Source: Gluconacetobacter tumulicola
GTDB taxonomy: Bacteria; Pseudomonadota; Alphaproteobacteria; Acetobacterales; Acetobacteraceae
Assembly (NCBI RefSeq): GCF_014174215.1
Contig: NZ_JABEQL010000015.1
Coordinates: 1 to 64,000 of the forward strand
DNA: 64,000 nt
Direction of reading: 5' to 3'
Shown here piece after piece: positions 26,609-34,976 of the stretch. Under the pieces are notes generated by a model that saw only the letters and a program-made list of their open reading frames with translations, searched no databases and was not told where the DNA came from. A program made the translations under genes and the position numbers. Position 1 is the stretch's first letter. Each line of letters begins with the position of its first letter.

Positions 26609-27715
26609 ATGGGCCGTATACTGGTTGAAAAGGATGTCGAATCCGCCATCGCGGGCGGTTCCATCTTCGCCTGCGGCGGCGGCGGCTGGGTCGAACATGG
26701 CCGCATGCTGGGTACGGCCGCGGTCAATGCGGGCCAGCCCGAACTGGTCGGCGCGGACGAGATCGCCGATGACGCCATCATCGCCACCGCCGCCGCCATC
26801 GGCGCCCCCGCCAGCACCACCGAATGGCAGATGCTGGGCGTCGATTACGTCAACGCCGTCCGCCTGGTGGAGAAGGAGCTGGGCCGCCCCATCTACGGGC
26901 TGATGATCGGCCAGAACGGCAAGTCCAGCACGCTGAACGCCTGGCTGCCGGGCGCGATCCTGGGCACCAAGGTCATCGACGCGGTCGGCGACATGCGCGC
27001 ACACCCGACAGGCGACATGGGCTCGATCGGCATGGCGGGCTCGCCCGAACCCATGATCCAGGCCGTGGTGGGCGGCAACCGCGCGAACGGCGCCTATCTC
27101 GAAGTCATCGCCAAGGGCGCGACCGCCCGCGTCTCGCCCATCCTGCGCACGGCCTCCGACATGTCCGGCGGCTTCATCGCCTCGTGCCGCAACCCGCTGC
27201 CGGCCGCCTACGTCAAACGCCATGCCGCATGGGGCGGCATCTCGCGCGCCCTGGCATTGGGCGAGGCGGTGCTGGCCGCCCGGCCCAAGGGCGGCGGCGC
27301 GGTCATCGACACCATCACCCGCGCGCTGGACGGCGCCATCGTGGCCCAGGGCAAGGTTTCCCGGAAATCGGTGGTCTACACGCCGGAAGCCTTCGATATC
27401 GGCACCATCACCGTGGGCACCGGCGAGCAGTCCGTCACGCTGCACGTCATGAACGAATACATGGCCCTGGACGATGCCGGCGGCAGGCGGATCGCCTCCT
27501 TCCCCGACATCATCACCACGCTGTCGCCCGACGGGCATCCCCTCAGCGTCGGCGAAATCGTCGAAGGCATGGAAATCCTTGTCCTGCACGTGGACAAGAC
27601 CAAATTCCCGCTCTCGTCCAGCGTGCTCGACCCCGCGGTCTATCCCCCCGTCGAACGCGCGCTCGGGATCGACCTGACCAGTTATGCCCTCAGCTTCATC
27701 GGCGACAGGGGCTAG
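26609..27715 (+). CDS. DUF917 protein, candidate thiohydantoin desulfurase
   Basis: A 368-residue protein of the DUF917 family (PF06032), whose characterised member acts on S-methyl-thiohydantoin propionate. The N-terminal Gly-rich FACGGGGWVEHGRML, TAAAIGAPAS and GLMIGQNGKSSTL are family-like, and a C-terminal beta domain follows. GGAAAG precedes the ATG. The role inferred from context is removal of sulfur from 3-(5-oxo-2-thioxoimidazolidin-4-yl)propanoate to give hydantoin-5-propionate. Family members are also linked to hydantoin/oxoprolinase genes, so the family call is firmer than the substrate. It lies 27 bases after the carbamoylase gene and three bases before the hydratase gene. Confidence 0.8.
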   Translation: MGRILVEKDVESAIAGGSIFACGGGGWVEHGRMLGTAAVNAGQPELVGADEIADDAIIATAAAIGAPASTTEWQMLGVDYVNAVRLVEKELGRPIYGLMIGQNGKSSTLNAWLPGAILGTKVIDAVGDMRAHPTGDMGSIGMAGSPEPMIQAVVGGNRANGAYLEVIAKGATARVSPILRTASDMSGGFIASCRNPLPAAYVKRHAAWGGISRALALGEAVLAARPKGGGAVIDTITRALDGAIVAQGKVSRKSVVYTPEAFDIGTITVGTGEQSVTLHVMNEYMALDDAGGRRIASFPDIITTLSPDGHPLSVGEIVEGMEILVLHVDKTKFPLSSSVLDPAVYPPVERALGIDLTSYALSFIGDRG

Positions 27716-27718
27716 ACC

Positions 27719-29377
27719 ATGACGAAGCAACAGTTCGGCGTCACCTCGGGCGGCAACCTGCGATGTCGCGGCTGGCGGCAGGAAGGGCTGCTGCGCCTGC
27801 TGGAAAACGTGCTGTCGGTCGGCGAGGACCCGGCCAACCTGGTCGTCTACGCAGCTTTGGGCAAAGCCGCCCGCGACTGGCCGTCGCACGACGCCATCGT
27901 CCGCGCCCTGACCACCATGGGCGATGACGAAACCCTGATCGTCCAGTCCGGCAAGCCGATCGGCGTGGTGAAAACGCACGAGCGCGCGCCCATCGTCGTC
28001 ATGGCCAACTGCAACATCGTCGGCCAGTGGGCCCGCGCCGAGGAATTCTACCGGCTGGAAAAGCAGGGGCTGATCTGCTGGGGCGGGCTGACGGCCGGCG
28101 ACTGGCAATATATCGGCTCGCAGGGCGTCATCCAGGGCACGTACGAGATCTTTCGCCGCATCGCCGAACGGCATTTCGCCGGCGACCTGACCGGGCGGCT
28201 GATCCTCACCTCGGGCCTCGGCGGCATGGGCGGCGCCCAGCCCCTGGCCGGGCACCTGGCCGGCGCGATCATCCTGTGCGTCGAGGTCGATGACGCCCGC
28301 ATCGGCCGCCGCATCGAAAGCGGCTACCTGCAACATCGCGCAACCTCGCTGGACGATGCCCTGCGCCTGGTCGAAGAGGCCCGCGCGGCGAGCGATGCCC
28401 GTTCCATCGGCCTGTGCGGCAATGCGGCGGATATCTTCCCCGAACTGCTGGCGCGCGGCATCATCCCGGACATCGTTACCGACCAGACCTCGGCCCACGA
28501 TCTGGTCTACGGCTACGTGCCGGCCTCCCTCTCCCTCGACCAGACGAAGGCCCTGCGCCAGAGCGACCCGGAATCCCTGTCCCGTCTGGCCCTGCAATCG
28601 ATCGCGCGCCACGTGCAGGCGATGCTCGATTTCCGCGCCGCCGGCGCGGTCGTCTTCGACAATGGCAACCTGATCCGCACCCAGGCCAAAAAAGCCGGGA
28701 TCGACCACGCCTTCGATATCCCGATCTTCACCGAAGCCTATCTCCGCCCGCTCTTCGCACGCGGCATCGGCCCGTTCCGCTGGATCGCGCTCTCCAATGA
28801 CGAAGCGGATCTGCGGAAAATCGACGAATACCTGCTGGAGACATTCGCCGACAATCCATCGATCGTAAACTGGATCACCCTGGCCCGCCGCTTCATCCCC
28901 ATCGAGGGCATGCCCGCCCGCATCGCATGGCTGGGCCATGGCGACCGGACCAAAGTGGGGCTGGCCGTCAACCGCATGGTGCGCGAGGGCATCCTCTCCG
29001 GCCCGGTGGCCTTCACCCGCGACCATCTCGATGCCGGTGCGATGGCCCACCCCAACATCATGACCGAAAACCTCAAGGACGGCTCGGACGCCATCGCCGA
29101 CTGGCCGCTGCTGAACGCCATGCTCGCCTGCTCGTCACAGGCCGACCTGGTGGCCATCCATTCCGGCGGCGGCGGTTATGCCGGCTATATGACCAGCGCC
29201 GGTGTCACCACAATCGCCGACGGCTCGTCGGAAGCCGACGAACGCCTGCGCCTGACCCTGACCAACGACACCAGCCTGGGCGTCATGCGCTACGCCGACG
29301 CCGGCTATCAGGAAGCATTCGAAGAAATCAACCGCCAGCACATCCCCTATATCAACCTCGCCACGCCCCATCCCTGA
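27719..29377 (+). CDS. urocanate hydratase homologue, candidate thiourocanate hydratase
   Basis: A 552-residue NAD-containing HutU-family protein. Preserved parts include TSGLGGMGGAQPLA at about residues 165-178 (NAD site), CGNAADIFPELL, TDQTSAHDLVYGY and TLTNDTSLGVMRYADAGY. The urocanase signature ending in G-L-P-x-R-I-C-W reads GMPARIAW here: the hallmark Cys is Ala403. Urocanase hydrates the imidazole ring of urocanate using bound NAD; the substitution and the neighbours point to thiourocanate, giving the thiohydantoin propionate. No hutI, hutF or hutG lies nearby, arguing against ordinary histidine utilisation. It is the last gene of the operon; a palindromic repeat follows the stop immediately. 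Confidence 0.84.
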   Translation: MTKQQFGVTSGGNLRCRGWRQEGLLRLLENVLSVGEDPANLVVYAALGKAARDWPSHDAIVRALTTMGDDETLIVQSGKPIGVVKTHERAPIVVMANCNIVGQWARAEEFYRLEKQGLICWGGLTAGDWQYIGSQGVIQGTYEIFRRIAERHFAGDLTGRLILTSGLGGMGGAQPLAGHLAGAIILCVEVDDARIGRRIESGYLQHRATSLDDALRLVEEARAASDARSIGLCGNAADIFPELLARGIIPDIVTDQTSAHDLVYGYVPASLSLDQTKALRQSDPESLSRLALQSIARHVQAMLDFRAAGAVVFDNGNLIRTQAKKAGIDHAFDIPIFTEAYLRPLFARGIGPFRWIALSNDEADLRKIDEYLLETFADNPSIVNWITLARRFIPIEGMPARIAWLGHGDRTKVGLAVNRMVREGILSGPVAFTRDHLDAGAMAHPNIMTENLKDGSDAIADWPLLNAMLACSSQADLVAIHSGGGGYAGYMTSAGVTTIADGSSEADERLRLTLTNDTSLGVMRYADAGYQEAFEEINRQHIPYINLATPHP

Positions 29378-29378
29378 A

Positions 29379-29538
29379 AGCCTGACCGAAAATGCGCGCT
29401 GGCGGCGATCCGACGCGCGTTTCCTGCGCTCCAATGCTCACTTCCATCCAGACCGCTCCGCGTCGAGGCTCGAAAACACACGCCGGGCGCGGTCCTGCGG
29501 GCCGCTCTCGCTCACCAGCCCGCATTTTCGGTCAGGCT
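29379..29538 (-). repeat. palindromic 160-bp repeat, copy 2 (MITE-like)
   Basis: Perfect 16-bp inverted ends AGCCTGACCGAAAATG / complement at 29523-29538. The element starts one base after the TGA of the hydratase gene. Its interior is the most diverged of the four copies, and one of the two small internal hairpins is decayed. Same orientation as copy 1, opposite to copy 3, which follows 66 bp later. Confidence 0.82.
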
Positions 29539-29604
29539 CCATAGAGGAACGCTGAACCATCAGCTCGCGACAGGGCTTTTGCCGACGGCTCCAGCCGGGT
29601 GTCA

Positions 29605-29768
29605 GAGCCTGTTTGGAAATGCGTGCTGGTGAGCGAGAGCGGCCCGGAACGGGTCGCGCCCGTCGTGTGTTTCCGAGCCTCGGAGCGGAGCGGCCTTGAT
29701 GGCCGTGAGCACCGAAGCACAGGAAACGCGCGTCGGATCGCCGCCAGCGCGCATTTCCAAACAGGCTC
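29605..29768 (+). repeat. palindromic repeat, copy 3, with TCA target duplication
   Basis: A 164-bp element with perfect 19-bp inverted ends (GAGCCTGTTTGGAAATGCG). It is flanked by TCA at 29602-29604 and 29769-29771, a possible T-N-A target duplication as made by IS5/IS1031-type transposases. The right TCA is also the stop codon of the minus-strand Rieske gene. Internal hairpins include GGCCTTGATGGCC. No coding capacity. Confidence 0.85.
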
Positions 29769-30815
29769 TCAGATCCCCGGCAGGTCCTGATGCCCCTCAT
29801 CCCGCCGGGATATTTCTTCCTCGCCATGCGCCCGCAGCAGGGCCAGAAGCCGCTGGCGCATGATCAGCCCCGGACGATCCGACGCCATGTGCATCTCGAC
29901 CCGGCGGGAGACATCCAGGATCGCATCGCAATCGGTCGCCTCCAGAATGTCGCGATCCTCCTCGATGATCGCCCTGTCCCAGGCGATCAGCTTTTCCGTG
30001 CTGCACTCGGCCTCGGTATCGTTGCGGTAGAGCAGTTGGATGAGCTGGATCTTCCCGTCTTCCACCGGGGTCGCGCAATTGATGATGATGTGCCGAATCC
30101 CCGACGGATACAGCATGTCCATCCGGCGCGCGAAGGGCAGATACCAGTGATTATGCATCGTGCGCGTCGTCGTGGGGTTCGGATCGCCCGTAATCGCCAC
30201 CGCATGAGGCGGATTGACGACATCGACGACGGTCGTCGCCTGAAATCCGTAATCGGTTTCCTCGATCTTGTAGACGCGCGGCCGAGGTTGCGCCATATCG
30301 CCGAACGTGCCGCGATGGACGAAGGCGAAATGCGCGTTGTCGAATGAATTTTCCATCAGACGCAGCGGCGCCGTGTTCCACTGGTCGTCGAACTGGAAAA
30401 TGCGCCGGAATCCCGGGTCGCGATCCTCGGGAATATCGAACAGTTCGACCAGCGGCTCATCCAGCGCGACCCAGGCATAGCCATAGTGCGCCTGGCATCC
30501 ATACGCCCGCGCCCGAAAATCCGGCAGCGCCGCACCGGGCGCCTGCTGCGGAATCGCCACCACCGCGCCGGTCCCGTCATAGCGCCAGCCATGATAGCCG
30601 CAGACCAGCTCGCCTTTGTCGCACCACCCTTTGGACAGCTTTGCGGTGCGGTGGCAGCAGCGATCCTGCAAGGCCCTCGGCGCGCCTTCCGCGTCGAGGA
30701 ACAGCACGATATCCTCGCCCATCAGCCGAAAGGGTTTCGGACCGTCCGACAGATCCGCCAGCGGAACCGTCGCATACCAGAACCGGCGCAGGACTTTCTG
30801 TCGGGTCGTCAGCAT
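29769..30815 (-). CDS. Rieske non-heme iron oxygenase, alpha subunit
   Basis: A 348-residue oxygenase of the vanillate demethylase/PaO type. The Rieske [2Fe-2S] ligands are Cys53-x-His55 and Cys72-x2-His75 (CCHRTAKLS, CGYHGWRYD). The mononuclear iron site is in MENSFDNAHFAFVHRGTFG (Asp, His, His). It would hydroxylate or O/N-demethylate a small ring compound using electrons from a separate reductase. No ferredoxin or reductase gene is visible in the window, so partners must be encoded elsewhere. It is the last gene of the minus-strand operon, nine bases after the amidohydrolase gene. Its stop codon coincides with the flank of repeat copy 3. Substrate unknown. Confidence 0.85.
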   Translation of the reverse strand: MLTTRQKVLRRFWYATVPLADLSDGPKPFRLMGEDIVLFLDAEGAPRALQDRCCHRTAKLSKGWCDKGELVCGYHGWRYDGTGAVVAIPQQAPGAALPDFRARAYGCQAHYGYAWVALDEPLVELFDIPEDRDPGFRRIFQFDDQWNTAPLRLMENSFDNAHFAFVHRGTFGDMAQPRPRVYKIEETDYGFQATTVVDVVNPPHAVAITGDPNPTTTRTMHNHWYLPFARRMDMLYPSGIRHIIINCATPVEDGKIQLIQLLYRNDTEAECSTEKLIAWDRAIIEEDRDILEATDCDAILDVSRRVEMHMASDRPGLIMRQRLLALLRAHGEEEISRRDEGHQDLPGI

Positions 30816-30824
30816 CGCGCTCTC

Positions 30825-32213
30825 CTATCCTGCAAGGGACATCAGCCGTGCGACCACGGCGCGGGCACGCGCCATCAGGCGCGGCAGGTCCAGGCCGGGA
30901 ATGGCACCGTCCACCACCACGGGTCGCCCCGCGCGCAGCACATGCCGCACCGATGACGGGCCGCAGATGACCGGGGCAAGCAACGGATCATGCAGCCCCG
31001 CGTGGCGCGGCGCGTCCAGCGCGTGGATCGCCAAGTCTGCGATCTGTCCGACCGCGACCGTCCCCAGTTCCGCAAAGCCCAGCATGGCGGCGCCGGATGC
31101 GCTGGACCAGCGCAGCACGTCCTCGACCCGCGCCGCACCGGGGCCACCTACGGCCCGCTGGATCAGCCAGGTATTATGCATCTCGCTGGCCATGTCGCAC
31201 GCCTCGTTCGACGCGGCCCCATCCACGCCGATCGCCACCCGCCCGCCGGCACGCTCCAGCGCGCTCGCCGGCGCCACGCCGGAGCCGAGGCGCCCGTTGC
31301 TCTGCGGGCAATGAACCATGAAGGTACCCGTGGCCGCCAGCAGCGCGATCTCGTCGGCATCGATATGCACCAGATGGGCGAAGGACACGTCGGGCCCCAC
31401 CCAGTCGCAGCGCGCGACGAACGCGACCGGACGGCAGCCATGGGTTTCGGCGCAGAACGTCACGTAACTGGTGGTTTCCGACAGATGGGAATGCAACCCG
31501 ATCCCCAGGCGACGGGCGGCGGCGGCCATCTCCTTCAGTTCGGCCGGCGTCGCGCCCCAGGTCGGCGTGTTCGGCGCCAGCAGGATGCGGCGCATGCTGT
31601 TCGGGCCGCTGTCGTGATAGCGCGCGGCCAGGCCCTCGACATGGCGCAGCATGCCGTCCAGCGTCTCGACGGGCATCGGCACGACATCGTCATTGTCATA
31701 GACCCGGTCGCGGGTGGTACCGCCGCGCGACAGGCACAGGCGGATGCCCATCCGCTCCGCCGTCTCGAACAGGATCGCCGCCGGGTCGTATCCGCTCCCC
31801 CCGGCGGACGAAAAGGATGCGAACGGATAATGATGGTCGTTGACCATCGTGCAGCCGGACAGCAGCAATTCCGCCATCCCCACCTCGGCGGCGGTGCGCA
31901 GCGCCTCCTCGTCGAAACGGTGCCAGTAGCGCACGGGCACCAGCCGCAGCCAGGTTTCCAGCCGGGCGTCGATCGCGGCGGGCACGGCCTTGAGCATGCT
32001 CTGGAACAGATGATGATGGGCACTGACCAGCCCCGGCGTCACCACCCCGCCGGCGGCATCCAGCACATGGTCGCCGGGCCGGGCCGCCACCGCGCCGATC
32101 TCGGCAATGCGCCCGTCATGGATGCGGATATCGCCCCGGCACCGCTCGCCGGGGCCGCGCAGCCCGGTCAGGATGCCAACGGCATTGCGAATGACCAGAT
32201 CCGCGCCCATCAT
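30825..32213 (-). CDS. amidohydrolase, 8-oxoguanine deaminase/TrzN-like
   Basis: A 462-residue amidohydrolase. The metal motif TPGLVSAHHHLFQSML near residue 65 is very like 8-oxoguanine deaminase and the triazine hydrolases. Later ligands are in LHSHLSETTSY, FAHLVHID, FMVHCPQSNGRLGSG and IGVDGAASNE. It hydrolytically removes an amino or other leaving group from an N-heteroaromatic ring. The ATG at 32213 overlaps the upstream stop (ATGA). With a Rieske oxygenase and NMT1-like binding proteins it implies a purine-, pyrimidine- or triazine-like substrate; the exact compound cannot be read from sequence. Confidence 0.83.
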   Translation of the reverse strand: MMGADLVIRNAVGILTGLRGPGERCRGDIRIHDGRIAEIGAVAARPGDHVLDAAGGVVTPGLVSAHHHLFQSMLKAVPAAIDARLETWLRLVPVRYWHRFDEEALRTAAEVGMAELLLSGCTMVNDHHYPFASFSSAGGSGYDPAAILFETAERMGIRLCLSRGGTTRDRVYDNDDVVPMPVETLDGMLRHVEGLAARYHDSGPNSMRRILLAPNTPTWGATPAELKEMAAAARRLGIGLHSHLSETTSYVTFCAETHGCRPVAFVARCDWVGPDVSFAHLVHIDADEIALLAATGTFMVHCPQSNGRLGSGVAPASALERAGGRVAIGVDGAASNEACDMASEMHNTWLIQRAVGGPGAARVEDVLRWSSASGAAMLGFAELGTVAVGQIADLAIHALDAPRHAGLHDPLLAPVICGPSSVRHVLRAGRPVVVDGAIPGLDLPRLMARARAVVARLMSLAG

Positions 32214-33211
32214 GCCGGCACCACCTGCGCCGCATCGGCAAAACGCGTATCGAATGCCGCGCGCCAGTCCACCCCCGGCGCGATCAGCCCGTTGCCGACC
32301 ATGAATTCATATGTCGCCCGCCAGCGCGCCTCGGTCATCGACCCCAGGGCCCGCAATCCGCCCTGGCCGCCCGTCAGCACACTGGCGGCACGCATGGTCG
32401 CGATGCCATAGGCCAGCCGCGCCTCGTCCTCGCGCGCCGAGGCCTGCCGGATCAACGCATTGCCCGGCGCCGGATCGCCATGCAGATACTCCCGCCAGCC
32501 CATCATCGACGCCCGGACAAACCCTGTCACCGAAGCCGGATCACCACCGGCCAGTGCGCGGGTGGTCACGATGGCCGTGCCATAGGGCGGATAGCCCTCA
32601 TCGGAAAAAGCAAAGAACCGCGCGGCGACCCCGGCCTGTCGGATATCGAACATCTCTGAACTGGCATAGCCCTGCACCGCGACGTCGGGAGAAACCAGAA
32701 AAGGCTGAAGATTGAACGTATAAGGCGCCGCCTGCGCAGCACTGAGTCCATAGCGCCGGCTGAGCCAGGGCCAGAATGTCTGGCGCGACGAACTGGCGAT
32801 CAGTATCCGCCGCCCCTTCAGGTCGGCCAGCGACCGGGCGGGCTCATGCAAAATCATGCCCTGTAGATCATGCTGGAACGACGCCCCGACCGTCACCAGC
32901 GGCATGCCGGCGGCAACGCCATGCAGCGTCTGGAAATCATAACCGGTGATCAGGTCGCATTGCCCGGCCAGCAGAAGCTGGACCGCATTCACCTGCGGCC
33001 CACCGTTGGAAATCGTCACGTCCAGCCCGGCATCGCGATAGAATCCCCGTGCCAGCGCCTGATAGAATCCGCCGACCGGCGCCTGGGCATACCATGCCAG
33101 GGTGAGGCGCAACGGCTTCAGCCCCCGCGCGCGAGCCGGACGGGCACGCCCCACGCCGGCCAGCAGCATGGCGCCGAGCATCGCGCGACGCCGCGCCACT
33201 AGCGCATTCAT
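32210..33211 (-). CDS. NMT1/THI5-like ABC substrate-binding protein (third in operon)
   Basis: A 333-residue periplasmic binding protein. The N-terminus has an arginine run and hydrophobic stretch (RRRAMLGAMLLAGVGRARP), possibly Tat. The mature part begins LRLTLAWYAQAPVGGFYQALARG, the NMT1/THI5/SsuA fold that binds pyrimidine precursors, sulfonates and similar compounds. QTFWPWLSRRYGLS is shared with the two paralogues at 33208 and 38631. Its start overlaps the upstream stop (ATGA). It has no cognate permease of its own, so it presumably shares the single permease and ATPase of this operon. Confidence 0.8.
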   Translation of the reverse strand: MNALVARRRAMLGAMLLAGVGRARPARARGLKPLRLTLAWYAQAPVGGFYQALARGFYRDAGLDVTISNGGPQVNAVQLLLAGQCDLITGYDFQTLHGVAAGMPLVTVGASFQHDLQGMILHEPARSLADLKGRRILIASSSRQTFWPWLSRRYGLSAAQAAPYTFNLQPFLVSPDVAVQGYASSEMFDIRQAGVAARFFAFSDEGYPPYGTAIVTTRALAGGDPASVTGFVRASMMGWREYLHGDPAPGNALIRQASAREDEARLAYGIATMRAASVLTGGQGGLRALGSMTEARWRATYEFMVGNGLIAPGVDWRAAFDTRFADAAQVVPA

Positions 33212-34209
33212 GCCACCACCGAAGTCAATGCGCTGGCGAACGAGAAATCGCAGGCATCCTGCCAACGCGCACCAGCGGGCAACTGCCCCGTCGCCACCAG
33301 AAAATCGCGGATCGCCTGGCAGCGCGGGGCCGTGATCGTGCCGTAGCGGGCACCCGCCGGCCCGAACACCCCCATGGCGCGGAAACGCTGCCGCGACCAC
33401 ATGATCTGGTCCAGCCCCATCCGCGGATTGGCCGCCCGGATGGCATCGTTGCCCGGCGTGGGGTCGCCGCTCATCCAGTCCGCCCAGCCGCGCATGCTGG
33501 CCTGGAGAAACCGCACAAGATCCTCGCGACGATGCGCCAGCACATCGCGCGTCGTCACCAGCGGATTGCCGTAATCATGATAGGTGGCATCATCCAGCGG
33601 AAAGAACCGGCAGGACACGCCCGCCTTCTGCAACGCATAAGGCTCCGACGTCGCATAGGACTGGATGACCAGCCCGGGATCGAGGATGAAGGGCTGGATA
33701 TTGAAACTGTAAGGCCGGACCTGGCTCTCATCGAACCCGTAATGATCGCGCAGCCACGGCCAGAACGCGGCACGGATCTCGGTACTCAGCAGGATCGTAT
33801 GCCCCTTCAGGTCCGCCAGCCGCGTAATGTCGGGATGGGTCAGCAGCCCCACCAGCGAACTCTGGAAACTGGTCGCGACCGCAACCGTCGGCATGCCCCG
33901 CGCCGCCGCCATCATCGTCGCGCCGATCGACCCGATGACGACGTCATAGCGCCCGGCCACCAGAAGCTGCGTGTTGTTGCTCTGCGGCGCACCATGCTCG
34001 ATCACCACGTCCAGTCCGACGTCACGATAGAACCCCCGCGCCAGCGCCTGATAGAACCCCGCATGCTCGGCCTGGGCATACCAGTTGGTCAGGAAGCGAA
34101 ATGGGGCGGGTGCCGCACGCGCAAACCGGCTCCCGCCGACGGCCGCCAACGGCGCCGCCGCCAGCAAGGCGCGACGAGACAGGGCACGCGACAGCACAGG
34201 CCGGGTCAT
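33208..34209 (-). CDS. NMT1/THI5-like ABC substrate-binding protein (second in operon)
   Basis: A 333-residue protein with a twin-arginine leader (LSRRALLAAAPLAAVGGSRFA) and mature start FRFLTNWYAQAEHAGFYQALARG. The core VIEHGAPQSNNTQLLVAGRYDVV is the ligand-sensing NMT1 region. It is clearly a paralogue of the proteins at 32210 and 38631, with conserved FWPWLRDHYGF and FNIQPF. The ATG at 34209 overlaps the isochorismatase stop. Tandem duplication followed by divergence suggests several related ligands feed one transporter. Confidence 0.82.
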   Translation of the reverse strand: MTRPVLSRALSRRALLAAAPLAAVGGSRFARAAPAPFRFLTNWYAQAEHAGFYQALARGFYRDVGLDVVIEHGAPQSNNTQLLVAGRYDVVIGSIGATMMAAARGMPTVAVATSFQSSLVGLLTHPDITRLADLKGHTILLSTEIRAAFWPWLRDHYGFDESQVRPYSFNIQPFILDPGLVIQSYATSEPYALQKAGVSCRFFPLDDATYHDYGNPLVTTRDVLAHRREDLVRFLQASMRGWADWMSGDPTPGNDAIRAANPRMGLDQIMWSRQRFRAMGVFGPAGARYGTITAPRCQAIRDFLVATGQLPAGARWQDACDFSFASALTSVVA

Positions 34210-34976
34210 GCCCCCTCCTCCGGCGCATCCAGCGGAAACGCGTCGGCACGCGCGGTAAAACCGAAACATTGCCGGACATTGTAAAGCGTCGCCTCGGCGC
34301 AGAAGCCGGGCGATGTCGTCGCTACGCAATCCTCCAGCAGCACGACGTCATATCCCAGCCCGTTGGCGTCCATCAGCGTGCCCAGCACGCACTGGTCGCT
34401 GTTCACCCCGGCGAAAAGCAGCGTGTCCACACGCAGATTCCGCAAAATCGAATCCAGCGGCGTATCCCAGAACCCGCTCATCCGATGCTTGGCGATCCGG
34501 ATATCCTCCGGCGGCGGGGCCAGTTCGTCCACCACCTCCGCATTCCAGCTTCCATATTGCAGGACAGCGCCACTCCCCCCCGGCAGCGTGCCGCCAATCC
34601 CGCCCCCTTCGCCGGCGGGATCGTAGACATGCAGCACCGACGGGCTCAGGTTCAGCCGGTCGGGCCGCGTCCCCCAGTTCACCCACAGGATAGGCACTCC
34701 GGCCTGGCGCAGGCGCGGCAGAAAGACCCGCAGGGGCACGATCGGCGCGCGAAGGGGCGCGATATCAACCCCGATGCCGGCCAGCCAGCCATCGGGGTGG
34801 CAGAAATCGTTCTGCATATCGATCACGATCATCGCCGTGCGGGAAAGGTCGATCGTCAGCGCCTGCGGCAGCGCCGGAACCGCCACCGGCCGCGCGCCGC
34901 GCGCCGGGCGCACAAGGCTGACCGCGTCCTGCGACACCTGCCAGCGATTGGCCGCCGTCGGGCCCAGGCCCTTCAT
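34206..34976 (-). CDS. isochorismatase-family cysteine amidohydrolase
   Basis: A 256-residue cysteine hydrolase. The catalytic triad is visible: Asp53 in VIDMQNDF, Lys in RIAKHRMSGF and Cys in GVNSDQCVLGT. The family includes RutB (ureidoacrylate amidohydrolase), biuret hydrolase and N-carbamoylsarcosine amidase, all of which cut carbamoyl or amide N in heterocycle breakdown. The ATG at 34976 forms an ATGA overlap with the cupin stop and is preferred to the GTG at 34982. The context favours cleaving a linear carbamoyl intermediate made by the operon's ring-opening enzymes; this is inference. Confidence 0.83.
   Translation of the reverse strand: MKGLGPTAANRWQVSQDAVSLVRPARGARPVAVPALPQALTIDLSRTAMIVIDMQNDFCHPDGWLAGIGVDIAPLRAPIVPLRVFLPRLRQAGVPILWVNWGTRPDRLNLSPSVLHVYDPAGEGGGIGGTLPGGSGAVLQYGSWNAEVVDELAPPPEDIRIAKHRMSGFWDTPLDSILRNLRVDTLLFAGVNSDQCVLGTLMDANGLGYDVVLLEDCVATTSPGFCAEATLYNVRQCFGFTARADAFPLDAPEEGA

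Noticed and set aside
25193-29050. A 1285-codon minus-strand open frame
   Set aside because: It runs antisense to the carbamoylase, DUF917 and HutU-like genes, has low-complexity Gly/Ala/Arg/Asp composition and no domain. It arises from high GC with third-position bias in the real genes.
22439-29377. Reading the operon as ordinary histidine utilisation (hutH/hutU)
   Set aside because: The lyase lacks the MIO Ser, the hydratase lacks the signature Cys, no hutI, hutF or hutG is present, and DUF917 plus hydantoinase and carbamoylase steps are not needed for urocanate.
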